64,000 nucleotides of DNA from Arthrobacter antibioticus (GCF_030063205.1 NZ_JASISQ010000002.1:248001-312000), one strand, 5' to 3'; counted from the stretch's first letter, positions 8,014-17,703 are shown. Numbers and translations are program-made. Notes: a model not told the origin generated them from the sequence alone.

Positions 8014-9777
8014 TTAGTTTGCTGGGAAGTCAGACTCCAAATATTCCCGCCCCGGACCGGACTCCACAGCTGTCTCCGGCCGCAGCGCCTGTGAAGCGCC
8101 GCTGCCGTGGCGCGCTTCTTCATTGGCGCGCAATTCCACTCGGCGGATCTTTCCAGAAATGGTTTTCGGCAGATCCGCAAACTCCAACCTGCGGATCCGT
8201 TTGTACACGGGGAGGTGCTCGCGGCAGTAGGCGAAGATCTCTCTGGCTGTCTCCTCGCCTGGCTGGTAGGCAGCCGTGAGCACCACGTAGGCTTTGGGCA
8301 CGCTCAACCGTAGTTCATCCGGTGAGGGAACAACGGCGGCTTCGGCTACGGCGGGGTGTTCCAGCAGCACACTTTCCAGCTCGAACGGGGAGAGCCGGTA
8401 ATCGGAGGACTTGAACACATCATCACTGCGGCCAACATAGGTCAGAATCCCGTTTTCATCCCGGCTGGCTACATCGCCCGTGTGGTAATAACCGCCCCTG
8501 AACGCTTCTGCCGTTTTCTCCGGGTCCCCAAAATAGCCTTTGGTGAGTCCCACCGGGGCGGGGTTCAGGCGCAAGCACAGCTCGCCGTCGTCCGCTTCCT
8601 CGCCAGTAAACAGGTCCACCAAAACCACGTCGTAGCCGGGCAGCGGACGCCCCATGGAACCGATCTTCACCGGCTGTCCCGGGGTGTTAGCGACCTGTAC
8701 CGTGGTCTCTGTCTGGCCAAAACCGTCGCGGATGAGCTGTCCCCAGGCACGTTCAACTTGGCCGATGACCTCGGCATTTAGCGGCTCACCAGCGGAAACA
8801 ACTTTGGTGGGCGGGTGCTTCAGGAGTGTGAGGTCTGCTTGGATGAGCATCCGCCAAACTGTGGGAGGAGCGCAGAAACTAGTGACGTGTTCCTTGTCCA
8901 TTTGATCCATGAGCGCCGCGGCGTCGAAACGCGAATAGTTGTAAACAAATACACAAGCCTCTGCGATCCAGGGTGTGAAAACGTTTGACCAGGCGTGCTT
9001 GGCCCAGCCCGGTGAAGCGACGTTCAGGTGAACATCGCCGGGTTCCAGGCCGATCCAGAACATGGTGGACAGATGGCCCACAGGGTAGGAAGTGTGGGTG
9101 TGTTCAACGAGCTTGGCCTTGGAGGTGGTCCCGGAAGTGAAGTACAGCAGCATGGTTTCATCCGCCAGAGTGGGGGCGTCAGGGGTAAATTCCTCCGGTG
9201 CCGTTGCTGATCCCGCATAGTCCAGGACGGGCCTGTTAGCGGCTGTGGCACTGTCAGCACCAGAGGCGTTAGTGCCGATGCAGAAAAGGGTGTAATCACC
9301 AGGGACATCCGCAAATTTGGCGGCGTCCTCGGCACGGGCCCCCACCCATCGAGCCTTGCCGCGATCAACGCGGTCACGCAAGTCCATTGGTCCCATCATG
9401 GTGGTGGTGGGGATCATGACTACGCCGAGTTTGATGCAGGCGAGCATTAGTTCCCAGAGCTGGACTTGGTTGCCCAGCATGATGATCATGTGGTCTCCAC
9501 GGCGAATTCCCTGGTGCCGGAGCCAGTTAGCTACCTGATTGGAACGGGTGGATAGCTCCTTGAAGCTGCGACGAGTGGAGGATCCATCCTGTTCCACAAT
9601 GACCAGCGCCGGGTTATTGCCGGTGGCCGGGTCCTCAGCGATTTTATCGATCCAGTCGAGTGCGAAATTGAATTCGGTGAATCGTGGCCAAACAAATTCG
9701 CGTTGTGCACGATCATTGTCCAGACGCATTTCCAATAGTTTATTTCGGGCCGCACGGAACTCTTCAGTGACGTTCAT
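8014..9777 (-). CDS. AMP-binding acyl-CoA synthetase (acetyl/medium-chain acyl-CoA ligase type)
   Basis: 587-residue member of the ANL superfamily that activates a carboxylic acid to its acyl-adenylate and then the CoA thioester. The A3 phosphate loop LYFTSGTTSKAK is near residues 211-222, the adenine-binding FGQTETT motif lies near the middle, the GD(V)ASRDENG hinge region follows, and the C-terminal KTISGKIRR carries the catalytic lysine. The overall pattern resembles the medium-chain/acetyl-CoA synthetase-like branch rather than Acs itself, so the substrate is uncertain. GAAAGGTAG lies before the ATG. It stands alone. Confidence 0.9.
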   Translation of the reverse strand: MNVTEEFRAARNKLLEMRLDNDRAQREFVWPRFTEFNFALDWIDKIAEDPATGNNPALVIVEQDGSSTRRSFKELSTRSNQVANWLRHQGIRRGDHMIIMLGNQVQLWELMLACIKLGVVMIPTTTMMGPMDLRDRVDRGKARWVGARAEDAAKFADVPGDYTLFCIGTNASGADSATAANRPVLDYAGSATAPEEFTPDAPTLADETMLLYFTSGTTSKAKLVEHTHTSYPVGHLSTMFWIGLEPGDVHLNVASPGWAKHAWSNVFTPWIAEACVFVYNYSRFDAAALMDQMDKEHVTSFCAPPTVWRMLIQADLTLLKHPPTKVVSAGEPLNAEVIGQVERAWGQLIRDGFGQTETTVQVANTPGQPVKIGSMGRPLPGYDVVLVDLFTGEEADDGELCLRLNPAPVGLTKGYFGDPEKTAEAFRGGYYHTGDVASRDENGILTYVGRSDDVFKSSDYRLSPFELESVLLEHPAVAEAAVVPSPDELRLSVPKAYVVLTAAYQPGEETAREIFAYCREHLPVYKRIRRLEFADLPKTISGKIRRVELRANEEARHGSGASQALRPETAVESGPGREYLESDFPAN

Positions 9778-9851
9778 GGTGTCTACCTTTCGGCGTCGTT
9801 GCCGGTGTTTGATTTACCTTGAATATACGCCCGGTTTATATGGCCAGAGCG

Positions 9852-10673
9852 CTACTTCCACCAAGTGTCTAGTAGGGAAACCGGGGTGGCACGTTTGTGC
9901 CGGCTCTGTATAAAACGGCGTTCGATGGATTCGGCGGCAGGCTCGGGGATGGTCTTGCCTTCGAGATAGTCGTCAATGTCGTTGTAGGTAATACCGAGCT
10001 CGTCCTCGTCAGTGCGGCCGGGAACACCATCGAGCAGGTCGGCGGTGGGATCCTTGTTCCACAGCCGTTCTGAGGCGCCTAGTTCTTTTAGAAGTTCCCG
10101 GTTTTGACGCTTGTTCAGTGTGTAGAGGGGCAGGATGTCCGCGCCGCCGTCACCAAATTTAGTAAAGAAGCCCGTCACGGACTCCGCAGCATGGTCGGTG
10201 CCTATAACCAATAGGTTGGCCTGCCCCGCCAGTGCGTACTGAGCGATCATGCGCGAGCGTGCTTTGATGTTGCCCTTGTTGAAGTCAGTGACATTCTCGG
10301 TGGCAGTTTTGGCGAACTCGGTTTCAAAGCCGTCCACGGCCGCTGCAATATTGAACGTCCATTCGGTTTTGGCACTGATGAACTCCATGGCGAGCCGGGC
10401 ATCGTCCTCATCGTGCTGTGCGCCGTAAGGCAGGCGAACGGCGATGAAGTTCACCTCAATGCCCTCGGTGGCGAGTTCCTCTACGGCCAACTGTGCCAAA
10501 CGTCCGGCCAGGGTGGAATCCAGGCCGCCGCTGATGCCCAGCACATAGCCTCGAGTCCCAGTTTTTTTGAGGTACTCCTTGAGGAACTCCACCCGCCGTG
10601 TTATTTCCGCCCGCGGGTCGATCTGGGGCTGGACGCCGAGTTCACCAATGATCTGAGCCTGTAATTCGCGCAT
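9852..10673 (-). CDS. nadE: Ammonia-dependent NAD+ synthetase
   Basis: Final step of NAD biosynthesis: amidation of deamido-NAD with ATP and ammonia. The 273 residues match the bacterial NH3-dependent NadE length, with no N-terminal glutaminase domain. The PP-loop SGGLDST is at about 48-54. [20 protein letters not shown] and the closing [16 protein letters not shown] (each family-typical) are present. It follows the GntR-type regulator on the same strand with a 44-base gap, but a functional link between the two is unlikely. Confidence 0.96.
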   Translation of the reverse strand: MRELQAQIIGELGVQPQIDPRAEITRRVEFLKEYLKKTGTRGYVLGISGGLDSTLAGRLAQLAVEELATEGIEVNFIAVRLPYGAQHDEDDARLAMEFISAKTEWTFNIAAAVDGFETEFAKTATENVTDFNKGNIKARSRMIAQYALAGQANLLVIGTDHAAESVTGFFTKFGDGGADILPLYTLNKRQNRELLKELGASERLWNKDPTADLLDGVPGRTDEDELGITYNDIDDYLEGKTIPEPAAESIERRFIQSRHKRATPVSLLDTWWK

Positions 10674-10717
10674 GTGATCAGCCTATCGTGTGCGTGTTTC
10701 TGCGGTGAGTAGACCTT

Positions 10718-11521
10718 CTATGGGTGGGTGACATTCCAGATGTCCCCCATTTCATCCATTGATTGCTCCACGATTTTTGTCATAGCCGTTCGGGCGTTCT
10801 CGCTATCTCCTCGCTGGATGGCAGTAGCGACGTCAACGTGAAGCTGCATGGCTTCTTGGTTCGGGATGTGCGGCATCAATCCGTGTTCAATGCGTCCTGT
10901 GAGGACTTCAGTGATCAGAGAGTCCAGCTGACCAAACATAGCGTTTCCCGAGCTTGCCAAGAGTTTCGCGTGGAAGAGCACGTCAAGTCGGAGGAATTCT
11001 TTGAGGTCCCCATCATGGCCAGAGGCCCACATCTGCGCGGAGAGAGCCACGAGCTCGCTTGCCTGCGTGGAACTGGCACGGTGAGCGGCTAATTTGGCGG
11101 CGTGTGGTTCTACAGCAGACCTGAGTTCGCTGAGGCTGCGGAGCTGCTCGATCCGGCCGTCAGAAGCCAGCCGCCATCGAATAACGTGGGGGTCATAGAG
11201 ATTCCATGAGGCTTCGGCCTGGACCACCGTGCCAAGTCGCCGCCGTGAAGCCAGCAGACCCAACGACGATAGAACCCGAATGACTTCGCGAATCACTGAC
11301 CGTGAAACGCCGTAGTGCAGCTCGAGCTCTTCAATGCGAAGAACGGCATGAGGAGCGAGCTCACCTGTCACAACAGCCAGGCCGATCTTGTCAACCAAAG
11401 AAGAATGCAAATACCCTCTTGGCGATGCGCCGGGCAAGGTTTTGGGGGCTGTCACCAAGCTGGAGCTCGAGATGTCTGCAGTGACTGGGGACAGTGAGCC
11501 AGTTGCCCGGGGTGCTTTCAT
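10718..11521 (-). CDS. GntR-family regulator, FadR/FCD type, of the hexonate operon
   Basis: 267 residues. An N-terminal winged helix-turn-helix (VSRSVIREVIRVLSSLGLL, about 73-91) is followed by an all-helical FCD ligand domain (about 125-255) with the usual metal/acid-binding positions (RLDVLFH). It is divergent from the hexonate ABC and catabolic genes, and a 14-bp inverted repeat lies between the two starts. The most economical reading is a DgoR/UxuR-like repressor relieved by a hexonate or 2-keto-3-deoxy intermediate. The N-terminal 40 residues are poorly ordered, so the true start could be somewhat downstream. Confidence 0.9.
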   Translation of the reverse strand: MKAPRATGSLSPVTADISSSSLVTAPKTLPGASPRGYLHSSLVDKIGLAVVTGELAPHAVLRIEELELHYGVSRSVIREVIRVLSSLGLLASRRRLGTVVQAEASWNLYDPHVIRWRLASDGRIEQLRSLSELRSAVEPHAAKLAAHRASSTQASELVALSAQMWASGHDGDLKEFLRLDVLFHAKLLASSGNAMFGQLDSLITEVLTGRIEHGLMPHIPNQEAMQLHVDVATAIQRGDSENARTAMTKIVEQSMDEMGDIWNVTHP

Positions 11522-11550
11522 TGTGCATCGTACCGATCTGGTTACACCTA

Positions 11551-11580
11551 TTGATTAAGTATGCCTTATGTGACTAGCAT
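11551..11580 (+). promoter_or_regulatory. Probable promoter of the hexonate operon
   Basis: A -35-like TTGATT (11551-11556) and a -10-like TAGCAT (11575-11580) are separated by 18 bases, about 80 bases before the binding-protein gene. The large inverted repeat at 11560-11595 overlaps the spacer and the -10, which would allow direct repression. Confidence 0.45.
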
Positions 11581-11595
11581 CTCACATAAGGCATA
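11560..11595. promoter_or_regulatory. 14-bp inverted-repeat operator
   Basis: TATGCCTTATGTGA (11560-11573) is an exact reverse complement of TCACATAAGGCATA (11582-11595), with an 8-base spacer. It lies in the divergent region between the GntR/FCD gene and the ABC operon, overlapping the likely promoter. This is a strong candidate binding site for that regulator. Confidence 0.75.
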
Positions 11596-11660
11596 TATGT
11601 TGCTGTGCCGACGAACGTGTCCGGAGCCCCGAATCCGGCCTAATCGAAAAGGAAGTCGTA

Positions 11661-12944
11661 ATGAAGCGACGCTCTGTACTCCAACTTTTAGCTGTTGCCG
11701 TTGTAGTTCCGTTTGGTGTCACTGCCTGCGGAGGCGCAGATGATGCCAAGGCCTCCGGCACAGTTCGTGTCACGCTAGCGAACCATGTTTGGACCGATGG
11801 AATTAAAGCAGCAATTCCCGAATTCGAAAAAGAGTCAGGCTTAAAGGTTGAACTCACGCAGCTAGGAGAGGACCAGCTCTCGGACCAGTACAACGTGAAA
11901 CTTAACGCCGGCAGCGACGAAGTCGATGTGATGATGTACCGCCCGCTCCAAGAGGGCAAGTCCTTTGCCAGGAATAAGTATTTGGCCGATCTTACCGAGC
12001 ATGTCAGCTCCGATAGCGGCTGGGATTGGAAAGACTTCCAGAAGGGACCGGTTACCGCTAGCACCTTTGAAAACAAGGTTGTGGGTGTGCCAATCATTAC
12101 CGAACGAGAGGTTCTCTACTATCGCAAGGACCTTCTCGAGGCTGCGGGCTTGTCGGTGCCCAAGACTATGGATGAGCTGGAAGCTGCAGCAAAGAAAATC
12201 TCTGAAGACAATAGTGATGTTGCTGGGTTCGTTGCTCGCACCAATAAATCAGCGGCCGTTACACAGTTCTCCAGCTTCTTGTACAGCTTCGGCGGAGACT
12301 TCATGGACGATTCTGGTCAGTCCACAATCGCAACCCCAGAGGCCAAGGCCGCTTACGCCTACTACGGTGGATTGCTGCACAACTACGGTCCAGCCAACGT
12401 CAGCACGGATATGAGCTGGCCCGAGGCTATGGCCATCTTCACCCAAGGCAACGCTGCGTTCTATACAGAGGCAGATTCGCTTTACAAGAACGCCATGGAT
12501 AAGGAAAAGTCCAAAATCGCTGACAAAGTTGGTTTTGCTGCTTTCCCGGCCGGTCCGGCAGGATCGAAACCATACAATATTCCTTCCTGGGGACTAGGCA
12601 TCAACTCGGCGTCAAACAATCAGGACAACGCTTGGAAGTTCATCCAATGGGCCACTTCTAAGGAACGTACCCTAGAGGCTCAAAAGGCAGGCGTACCCGG
12701 ACCTCGGGCCTCAGTTTGGGCAGACCCCGCAGGTATCTCTACATATCCGAAGGACCTTGCCGAAGCCATCGCTTTTAGCGCCGAAAACGGTGTGGGCCAT
12801 GACCGTCCCCTCGTAATAGCTGTAGGCAAGGCTCGCGAAATTGTGGGTGAACCGATTGTTACGGCCATCACCGGCGGTGATTCCGCGGCTGCGGCAACGA
12901 CATCAAATGAAGCCTTCCAGAAGTTCTTGGACACCGACAAATAA
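11661..12944 (+). CDS. Extracellular solute-binding lipoprotein of the hexonate ABC importer
   Basis: 427 residues, MalE-type family 1 binding protein. The signal peptide starts MKRRSVLQLLAV and ends at a lipobox GVTAC with Cys 23. The mature protein shows family features such as VPIITEREVLYYRKDLLEAAG and the C-terminal NAWKFIQWATSKE. AAAGGAAG precedes the ATG. Neighbouring galactonate and mannonate dehydratases suggest that it captures a sugar acid, or a sugar converted to one. Family 1 proteins more often bind neutral sugars, so the ligand is an inference from context. Confidence 0.9.
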   Translation: MKRRSVLQLLAVAVVVPFGVTACGGADDAKASGTVRVTLANHVWTDGIKAAIPEFEKESGLKVELTQLGEDQLSDQYNVKLNAGSDEVDVMMYRPLQEGKSFARNKYLADLTEHVSSDSGWDWKDFQKGPVTASTFENKVVGVPIITEREVLYYRKDLLEAAGLSVPKTMDELEAAAKKISEDNSDVAGFVARTNKSAAVTQFSSFLYSFGGDFMDDSGQSTIATPEAKAAYAYYGGLLHNYGPANVSTDMSWPEAMAIFTQGNAAFYTEADSLYKNAMDKEKSKIADKVGFAAFPAGPAGSKPYNIPSWGLGINSASNNQDNAWKFIQWATSKERTLEAQKAGVPGPRASVWADPAGISTYPKDLAEAIAFSAENGVGHDRPLVIAVGKAREIVGEPIVTAITGGDSAAAATTSNEAFQKFLDTDK

Positions 12945-12954
12945 AGTCTGACGT

Positions 12955-12987
12955 GCGTGGTTGGCGGCCAACACCAGCCAACCACGC
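12955..12987 (+). terminator. Intercistronic hairpin after the binding-protein gene
   Basis: GCGTGGTTGGC (12955-12965) pairs exactly with GCCAACCACGC (12977-12987). There is no T run. Such hairpins between a binding protein and its permeases commonly protect the upstream message or cause partial termination, giving excess binding protein over permease. Confidence 0.6.
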
Positions 12988-13031
12988 CCACCATGAAACC
13001 CGCTTATTCAGCACAACTCCTTAGGTGAACC

Positions 13032-13967
13032 ATGACCGTTTCTTCCAAGTCCGAGGCACGGCCAAGGACCGTGGCGCAGTCCAGCGCCTTTTCCAACTGG
13101 GCGAACAAACACCGTAAATGGTTGTTTGCATCGCCCGCCATGATCTTCGTGGGACTGTTGATTGTCTTCCCACTCGTTTGGACCCTATACCTGAGCCTGA
13201 CTGATTCGCGTGGCTCAGTGCGTGCTCCGTCGGATTTTATTGGGTTCGGGAACTATCTCACGGTCTTATCCGATTTTGATAGGTTCTGGCCTGCTGTTGG
13301 GAGAACCGCCTACTTCACCGTTACAGCACTCGTGGTGGAGATGGTGGTGGGCATGATGATCGCGCTGCTGCTCTGGCGGCCTTTTCGCGGCGAGAAGTGG
13401 GTTCGCGTAGCTATCCTCCTGCCTCTGGTGGCGACACCTGTGGCCGTGGGCATGATGTGGAAGCTAATCTTTGACCCGAATATGGGCTTCGCCAACCAAA
13501 TGTTGGGCTGGTTTGGCATCCCGGCCCAACCCTGGCTTTCGGGCCAGGCTACGGCACTACCAACCACCATTTTCATGGATATTTGGCAGTGGACGCCCAT
13601 GGTGGTGCTCATTCTGTTGGCCGGTCTGACGTCGCTACCCGAAGAAACGGATGAAGCCGCCCGTGTAGATGGCGCAAATGCTTGGCAACGTTTCTTTTTC
13701 GTGACCCTGCCGCTGTTGAAAACAACCGTCATTGTCGCCGTACTGTTGCGCAGTATTGACGCATTGAAAACCTTCGACATTCTCTACGCCACTAAAGGCA
13801 AAGGCGGCGGCTCCTTCCATGAGGTCGAAACACTGAACGTCTATGCCTATGGGCTGAGCTTTGACTACAACGAATATGGGCTTTCATCGGCAGTGCTCAT
13901 TATCTTCTTTTTGATCATCATCGGGTTCATGTGGATCCTGACCCGGCGCAGGAAAGGAAACAACTAA
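13032..13967 (+). CDS. Sugar ABC transporter permease (MalF/UgpA-like)
   Basis: 311 residues with six predicted helices after a cytoplasmic N-terminus. The EAA loop reads EETDEAARVDGANAWQRFFFV (about 202-222 within the protein). AGGTGAACC precedes the ATG. The gene abuts the second permease with no gap (TAA then ATG). The operon lacks an ATPase gene, so a shared ATPase must energise it. Confidence 0.93.
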   Translation: MTVSSKSEARPRTVAQSSAFSNWANKHRKWLFASPAMIFVGLLIVFPLVWTLYLSLTDSRGSVRAPSDFIGFGNYLTVLSDFDRFWPAVGRTAYFTVTALVVEMVVGMMIALLLWRPFRGEKWVRVAILLPLVATPVAVGMMWKLIFDPNMGFANQMLGWFGIPAQPWLSGQATALPTTIFMDIWQWTPMVVLILLAGLTSLPEETDEAARVDGANAWQRFFFVTLPLLKTTVIVAVLLRSIDALKTFDILYATKGKGGGSFHEVETLNVYAYGLSFDYNEYGLSSAVLIIFFLIIIGFMWILTRRRKGNN

Positions 13968-14855
13968 ATGGCGCATTCAGTGATCCCCCAAGGCAAATCC
14001 GTGGTGACGCCTGCACGCTTAAGCAATGCCAAACGCAAAAAACCGCGAGGTGTACGCGCATACACGGCATTCCGAGTGGCAGCGCTGATCGTGATCGTGT
14101 TAGCACTGCTGGCGCCGCTCGGCTGGCTTGTTGCTTCGTCGCTCAAGACAAATGTGGACATTTATGACCCGACAAAGACGATCTTCTTCACTCCAACTTT
14201 GGAGAATTACGTCAACGTCTTGACCCGCAACAATTACTTCGTTTACATTTTCAACAGTTTTTGGGTTGCTCTTGTCTCTACTGTGTTGTCACTGGTCTTG
14301 GGTGTTCCAGCGGCCTACGCCATGAGTAGGTTCACCATGCATCGTTCAGCGTTGGTAGTTCTGATGGCCCGTGTCATCCCTGGAATCTCGTTGCTGGTGC
14401 CCTGGTACTACGTTTTCTCCAACCTGCGCATGGTTGGTGGCTTCTCCGTGCTGATCATGAGCCACATGTTTGTGGCACTGCCTTTGGTTGTTTACATCAT
14501 GATCAGTTACTTCGACTCCATGCCTTTGGAACTGGAAGAATCAGCCCAGGTAGACGGGCTGACCCCCATTGGTGCATTTCAGCGGATCACGCTACCGCTG
14601 TCCGTTGGTGGCATGGCGACGGCCGGAATCCTGTCTTTCATCTTTTCTTGGAACAACTTCATGTTCGCATTAGTGCTCTCGGGCGCTAAAACTAAGACTC
14701 TTCCAGTGGCCATTTTCGATTTTGTTTCATACGCCAGCATTGACTGGGGCGGACTTATGGCTGCGGCCACCGTTGTCACGGTCCCGATCATGGTCATTGC
14801 TCTCTTCACGCAAAAATACATCGTCTCCGGCATGACTGCCGGAGCCATCAAGTGA
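13968..14855 (+). CDS. Sugar ABC transporter permease (MalG-like)
   Basis: 295 residues and six helices. The coupling loop reads ELEESAQVDGLTPIGAFQRI, and the C-terminus ends in the MalG-like KYIVSGMTAGAIK. GGAAAGGAAAC lies upstream. Its stop overlaps the start of the galactonate dehydratase by 4 bases (GTGA), tying transport to catabolism in one transcript. Confidence 0.93.
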   Translation: MAHSVIPQGKSVVTPARLSNAKRKKPRGVRAYTAFRVAALIVIVLALLAPLGWLVASSLKTNVDIYDPTKTIFFTPTLENYVNVLTRNNYFVYIFNSFWVALVSTVLSLVLGVPAAYAMSRFTMHRSALVVLMARVIPGISLLVPWYYVFSNLRMVGGFSVLIMSHMFVALPLVVYIMISYFDSMPLELEESAQVDGLTPIGAFQRITLPLSVGGMATAGILSFIFSWNNFMFALVLSGAKTKTLPVAIFDFVSYASIDWGGLMAAATVVTVPIMVIALFTQKYIVSGMTAGAIK

Positions 14856-16015
14856 TAGGCGCCTTCGTGAACCGCATAGTAAAAATTGAAACATTCATGG
14901 TCCCACCGCGGTGGCTGTTTGTCCGCGTTGAGACCGCAGATGGCATTGTCGGCTGGGGGGAGGCTACCTGCGAGGGACGCAGCGAAACTGTGCGCACCGC
15001 TGTGGATCAACTTTCAGAAATATTGCTCGGTTCCGATGCGCTTCGGATCGAGGACCACTGGCAAGTAATGACGAAAGGTTCGTTTTATCGTGGCGGGCCC
15101 ATCCTGGCCAGCGCTGTCTCTGGGCTGGATCAGGCGCTATGGGATATTGCAGGTAAATATTTCAATACTCCTGTCCACCAGCTGTTGGGAGGGCATGTCC
15201 GAGACAGGATTCGTGCCTATGGGTGGGTAGGCGGAGATGAGCCCGGTGAAGTTGCAGAGTCTATTCAGGCGCAGATTGATGTTGGATTGACCGCTGTGAA
15301 GATGAACGCAAGCGGACGCATGAGTCCGCTCGGTTCTGTTGCTGACCTCGACGGAGTGGTCCGCCGAGTAGCTGCGGCACGGGAAGTCTTGGGTGAGCAT
15401 CGTGACGTGGCCGTGGACTTCCACGGCCGATTCACCTTGGCCAACGCCCGTCGGGTGGCGCCGCTATTGGAGCCGTACAGACCGTTCTTCCTCGAGGAAC
15501 CCGTAGTGCCGGAGAATACGCACCTTCTGCGTGAATTCACCTCTTCCACCAACATCCCAGTCTCCACAGGCGAGCGTCTGTACAGCCGGCAGGAGTTCTT
15601 ACCGGCGTTGCAAGCCGGAATCGCTGTTGCACAACCGGACCTTTCCCACGCGGGTGGCATAACGGAAGTACGCAAAATTGCGGCACTGGCTGAGGTATAT
15701 GACGTCCAATTGGCCCCGCACTGTCCGCTGGGCCCCATTGCTCTGGCGGCATGTCTCCAAGTTGGCTTCGCAACACCGAATTATCTGATTCAAGAACAAA
15801 GCATAGGTATTCATTACAACAAAGGGGCAGAAGTGCTGGACTACGTGGTGGACAAGTCCCCGCTGAAGTTTGTAGACGGTCATTTTGAGCGTCTACTGGG
15901 CCCGGGGCTGGGCATTGAAGTTGATGAGAAAGCTGTCAGGGAGGCAGACAAGCGTGGTCATGCATGGCGTGGACCCGTGTGGCGGCACGCTGATGGCTCA
16001 TTTGCGGAGTGGTGA
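14852..16015 (+). CDS. dgoD: D-galactonate dehydratase
   Basis: Dehydrates D-galactonate to 2-keto-3-deoxygalactonate. The 387 residues follow E. coli DgoD closely over the full length from my memory of that protein: PPRWLFVRVETADGIVGWGE, FYRGGPIL, LDQALWDI, QPDLSHAGGITE, LAPHCPLGPIALAACL and a terminal WRHADGSFAEW. Enolase-superfamily metal ligands are the Asp of VDFHGR, the Glu of FLEEP and the Glu of STGER, with the general base His in APHCPLG. The GTG at 14852 has GGAG at 14841 and overlaps the permease stop; a second GTG at 14867 is possible. Confidence 0.93.
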   Translation: MIGAFVNRIVKIETFMVPPRWLFVRVETADGIVGWGEATCEGRSETVRTAVDQLSEILLGSDALRIEDHWQVMTKGSFYRGGPILASAVSGLDQALWDIAGKYFNTPVHQLLGGHVRDRIRAYGWVGGDEPGEVAESIQAQIDVGLTAVKMNASGRMSPLGSVADLDGVVRRVAAAREVLGEHRDVAVDFHGRFTLANARRVAPLLEPYRPFFLEEPVVPENTHLLREFTSSTNIPVSTGERLYSRQEFLPALQAGIAVAQPDLSHAGGITEVRKIAALAEVYDVQLAPHCPLGPIALAACLQVGFATPNYLIQEQSIGIHYNKGAEVLDYVVDKSPLKFVDGHFERLLGPGLGIEVDEKAVREADKRGHAWRGPVWRHADGSFAEW

Positions 16016-16020
16016 GGAAC

Positions 16021-16677
16021 ATGGGACAAACACCTGAAGAGTTTTTAAATGGAGTGCGGGACGCCAAACTTGTGGCGATTGTCAGGGGCACCGACAGTGA
16101 CGCGGCGGTTCGGACGGCTCTCTCACTGATGGCAGAGGGCTTTCGCTACGTGGAAGTGGCGCTGACCACGCCCAACGCGGCGGATGTCATAGCGGCCATC
16201 CGCGAAACAGCTCCAGATGAGGCTCAAGTTGGGGCCGGGACCGTGCTCAGTATTCGCGACGTTGCTGACGTGGTGGCCGCGGGGGCGCAATTTATTGTCA
16301 CTCCTGCGCTCGCAGAGTCTATTGGTGCGGCTGTGCGTTGTGGCTTACCCGTACTTGCGGGTGCATATACTCCCACAGAGGTGCTCGAAGGAATGAACCG
16401 GGGAGCTACTCTCGTTAAACTCTTCCCAGCTTCTGTTGGCGGGCCACGCTACTTGAAAGCGCTCCGCGACCCCTTCCCAGACGTGCCACTAGTTGCTGTC
16501 GGAGGGGTTGGGGCCAACGACGCCAAGGATTATTGGGATGCCGGAGCTGTTGCGGTGGGGCCTGGCAGCCCACTCGTGGGCGACGCTGCATCGGGCACTG
16601 GCAATCTGGATAAACTGCGCGAACGGGCGCGAGACTATCTGCGCCAAGCCGCCGACTACTCACCAGCCGAGGGATGA
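16021..16677 (+). CDS. KDPG/KDPGal-type aldolase
   Basis: Splits 2-keto-3-deoxy-6-phospho-hexonate to pyruvate and glyceraldehyde 3-phosphate. About 218 residues, normal for the Eda/DgoA class I family. The catalytic Glu is in GFRYVEVALTTP and the Schiff-base Lys in ATLVKLFPASVGGPRYLKAL (given in part); the GAGTV loop binds substrate. I chose the ATG at 16021, with GGAG 11 bases upstream. A GTG at 16009 that overlaps dgoD is the alternative. Galacto versus gluco specificity cannot be read here; dgoD next door favours KDPGal. Confidence 0.88.
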   Translation: MGQTPEEFLNGVRDAKLVAIVRGTDSDAAVRTALSLMAEGFRYVEVALTTPNAADVIAAIRETAPDEAQVGAGTVLSIRDVADVVAAGAQFIVTPALAESIGAAVRCGLPVLAGAYTPTEVLEGMNRGATLVKLFPASVGGPRYLKALRDPFPDVPLVAVGGVGANDAKDYWDAGAVAVGPGSPLVGDAASGTGNLDKLRERARDYLRQAADYSPAEG

Positions 16678-16684
16678 TTCGGGC

Positions 16685-17656
16685 ATGTTGCCGGTAGAGC
16701 TATTGACCTTCGGCGAAACAATGGTTTCGTTGCGTTCCCGTGGTCCGTTGGCCCAGGGCGGAACTTTAACCATGCATGCGGCCGGATCGGAATCAAACGT
16801 GGCTATCGCTTTGGCGCGGCTTGGACACTGTGTCAGGTGGACAGGATGTGTGGGGATGGATCCGCAGGGGGACTTCATTGAACGCCAGCTCCGCAGCGAA
16901 TCTGTGGAGCTAAGCTTGCGTCGGGATGGGGACAGAAGCACAGGGGTGATGTTCCTCGAGCAACGAACAGCGGACATTGGCAGGGCGTTCTATTACCGCA
17001 GCGACTCGGCTGGTTCAATGATTGGGTGGGCGGATCTTGAGCCTGCGCTGGAGGCCGGAACAAAGGTTCTGCATTTGAGCGGGATAACCCCAGCGCTGTC
17101 TTCCTCAGCGTTTCAGGCTGTTCAACTTGCTGCCCAACGTGCTTACGAGAGCGGCGTTGTTGTCTCCCTAGACGTGAATTTTCGCAACAAACTCTGGACT
17201 CGGGAACACGCTAGGAAAGTTCTTACCTCACTAATCCAACATATACATATAGTGATCGCCTCAGATGACGAATTGGATCTACTCTCAGAAATGTCCTCTG
17301 AATTGCATCCCAGCGATTCGTTGGTACCTCGCATTGCCAACGAACTACTAGAGGGCGGTGTTCAAGAAGTGGTCGTAAAATTAGGTGCCGACGGTGCTGA
17401 CGTGTATTCAGCCGCCGGGTTCCATCATCAAAATGCCTTGAAAGTTCAGGCATCTGACACTGTGGGCGCTGGTGACGCATTCGCTGCAGGGTACTTATCG
17501 GCGCTGCTCGACGGTGAGCCGGTGGAGAACAGGCTCCGACGAGGGACCATCATGGGGGCATTCGCTGTGAGCACCGAAGGTGACTGGGAAGGTTTGCCGC
17601 GCCGTAGCGAACTTGAATTGTTCAACGACCAGCTTCTAGGTGGGACTGAGCGCTGA
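16685..17656 (+). CDS. PfkB-family sugar kinase, probable 2-keto-3-deoxyhexonate kinase
   Basis: 323 residues from the ATG at 16685. The open frame continues far upstream inside the aldolase gene but shows no homology-like features there. The N-terminus [17 protein letters not shown] resembles KdgK-type kinases, and the C-terminal PfkB signature [13 protein letters not shown] holds the catalytic Asp and anion hole. Between dgoD, the aldolase and manD, the expected reaction is phosphorylation of 2-keto-3-deoxy-galactonate or -gluconate at C6. E. coli DgoK is of another fold, so this would be a non-orthologous replacement. Confidence 0.85.
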   Translation: MLPVELLTFGETMVSLRSRGPLAQGGTLTMHAAGSESNVAIALARLGHCVRWTGCVGMDPQGDFIERQLRSESVELSLRRDGDRSTGVMFLEQRTADIGRAFYYRSDSAGSMIGWADLEPALEAGTKVLHLSGITPALSSSAFQAVQLAAQRAYESGVVVSLDVNFRNKLWTREHARKVLTSLIQHIHIVIASDDELDLLSEMSSELHPSDSLVPRIANELLEGGVQEVVVKLGADGADVYSAAGFHHQNALKVQASDTVGAGDAFAAGYLSALLDGEPVENRLRRGTIMGAFAVSTEGDWEGLPRRSELELFNDQLLGGTER

Positions 17657-17703
17657 GCCCAGTCGCGCCCAATACTAACCAACAGTTTTGGAAGGAAATC
17701 CTT

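Noticed and set aside
16493-16684. N-terminal extension of the PfkB kinase
   Set aside because: The upstream part of the frame lies within the aldolase gene and has no kinase features; the ATG at 16685 matches the family start.
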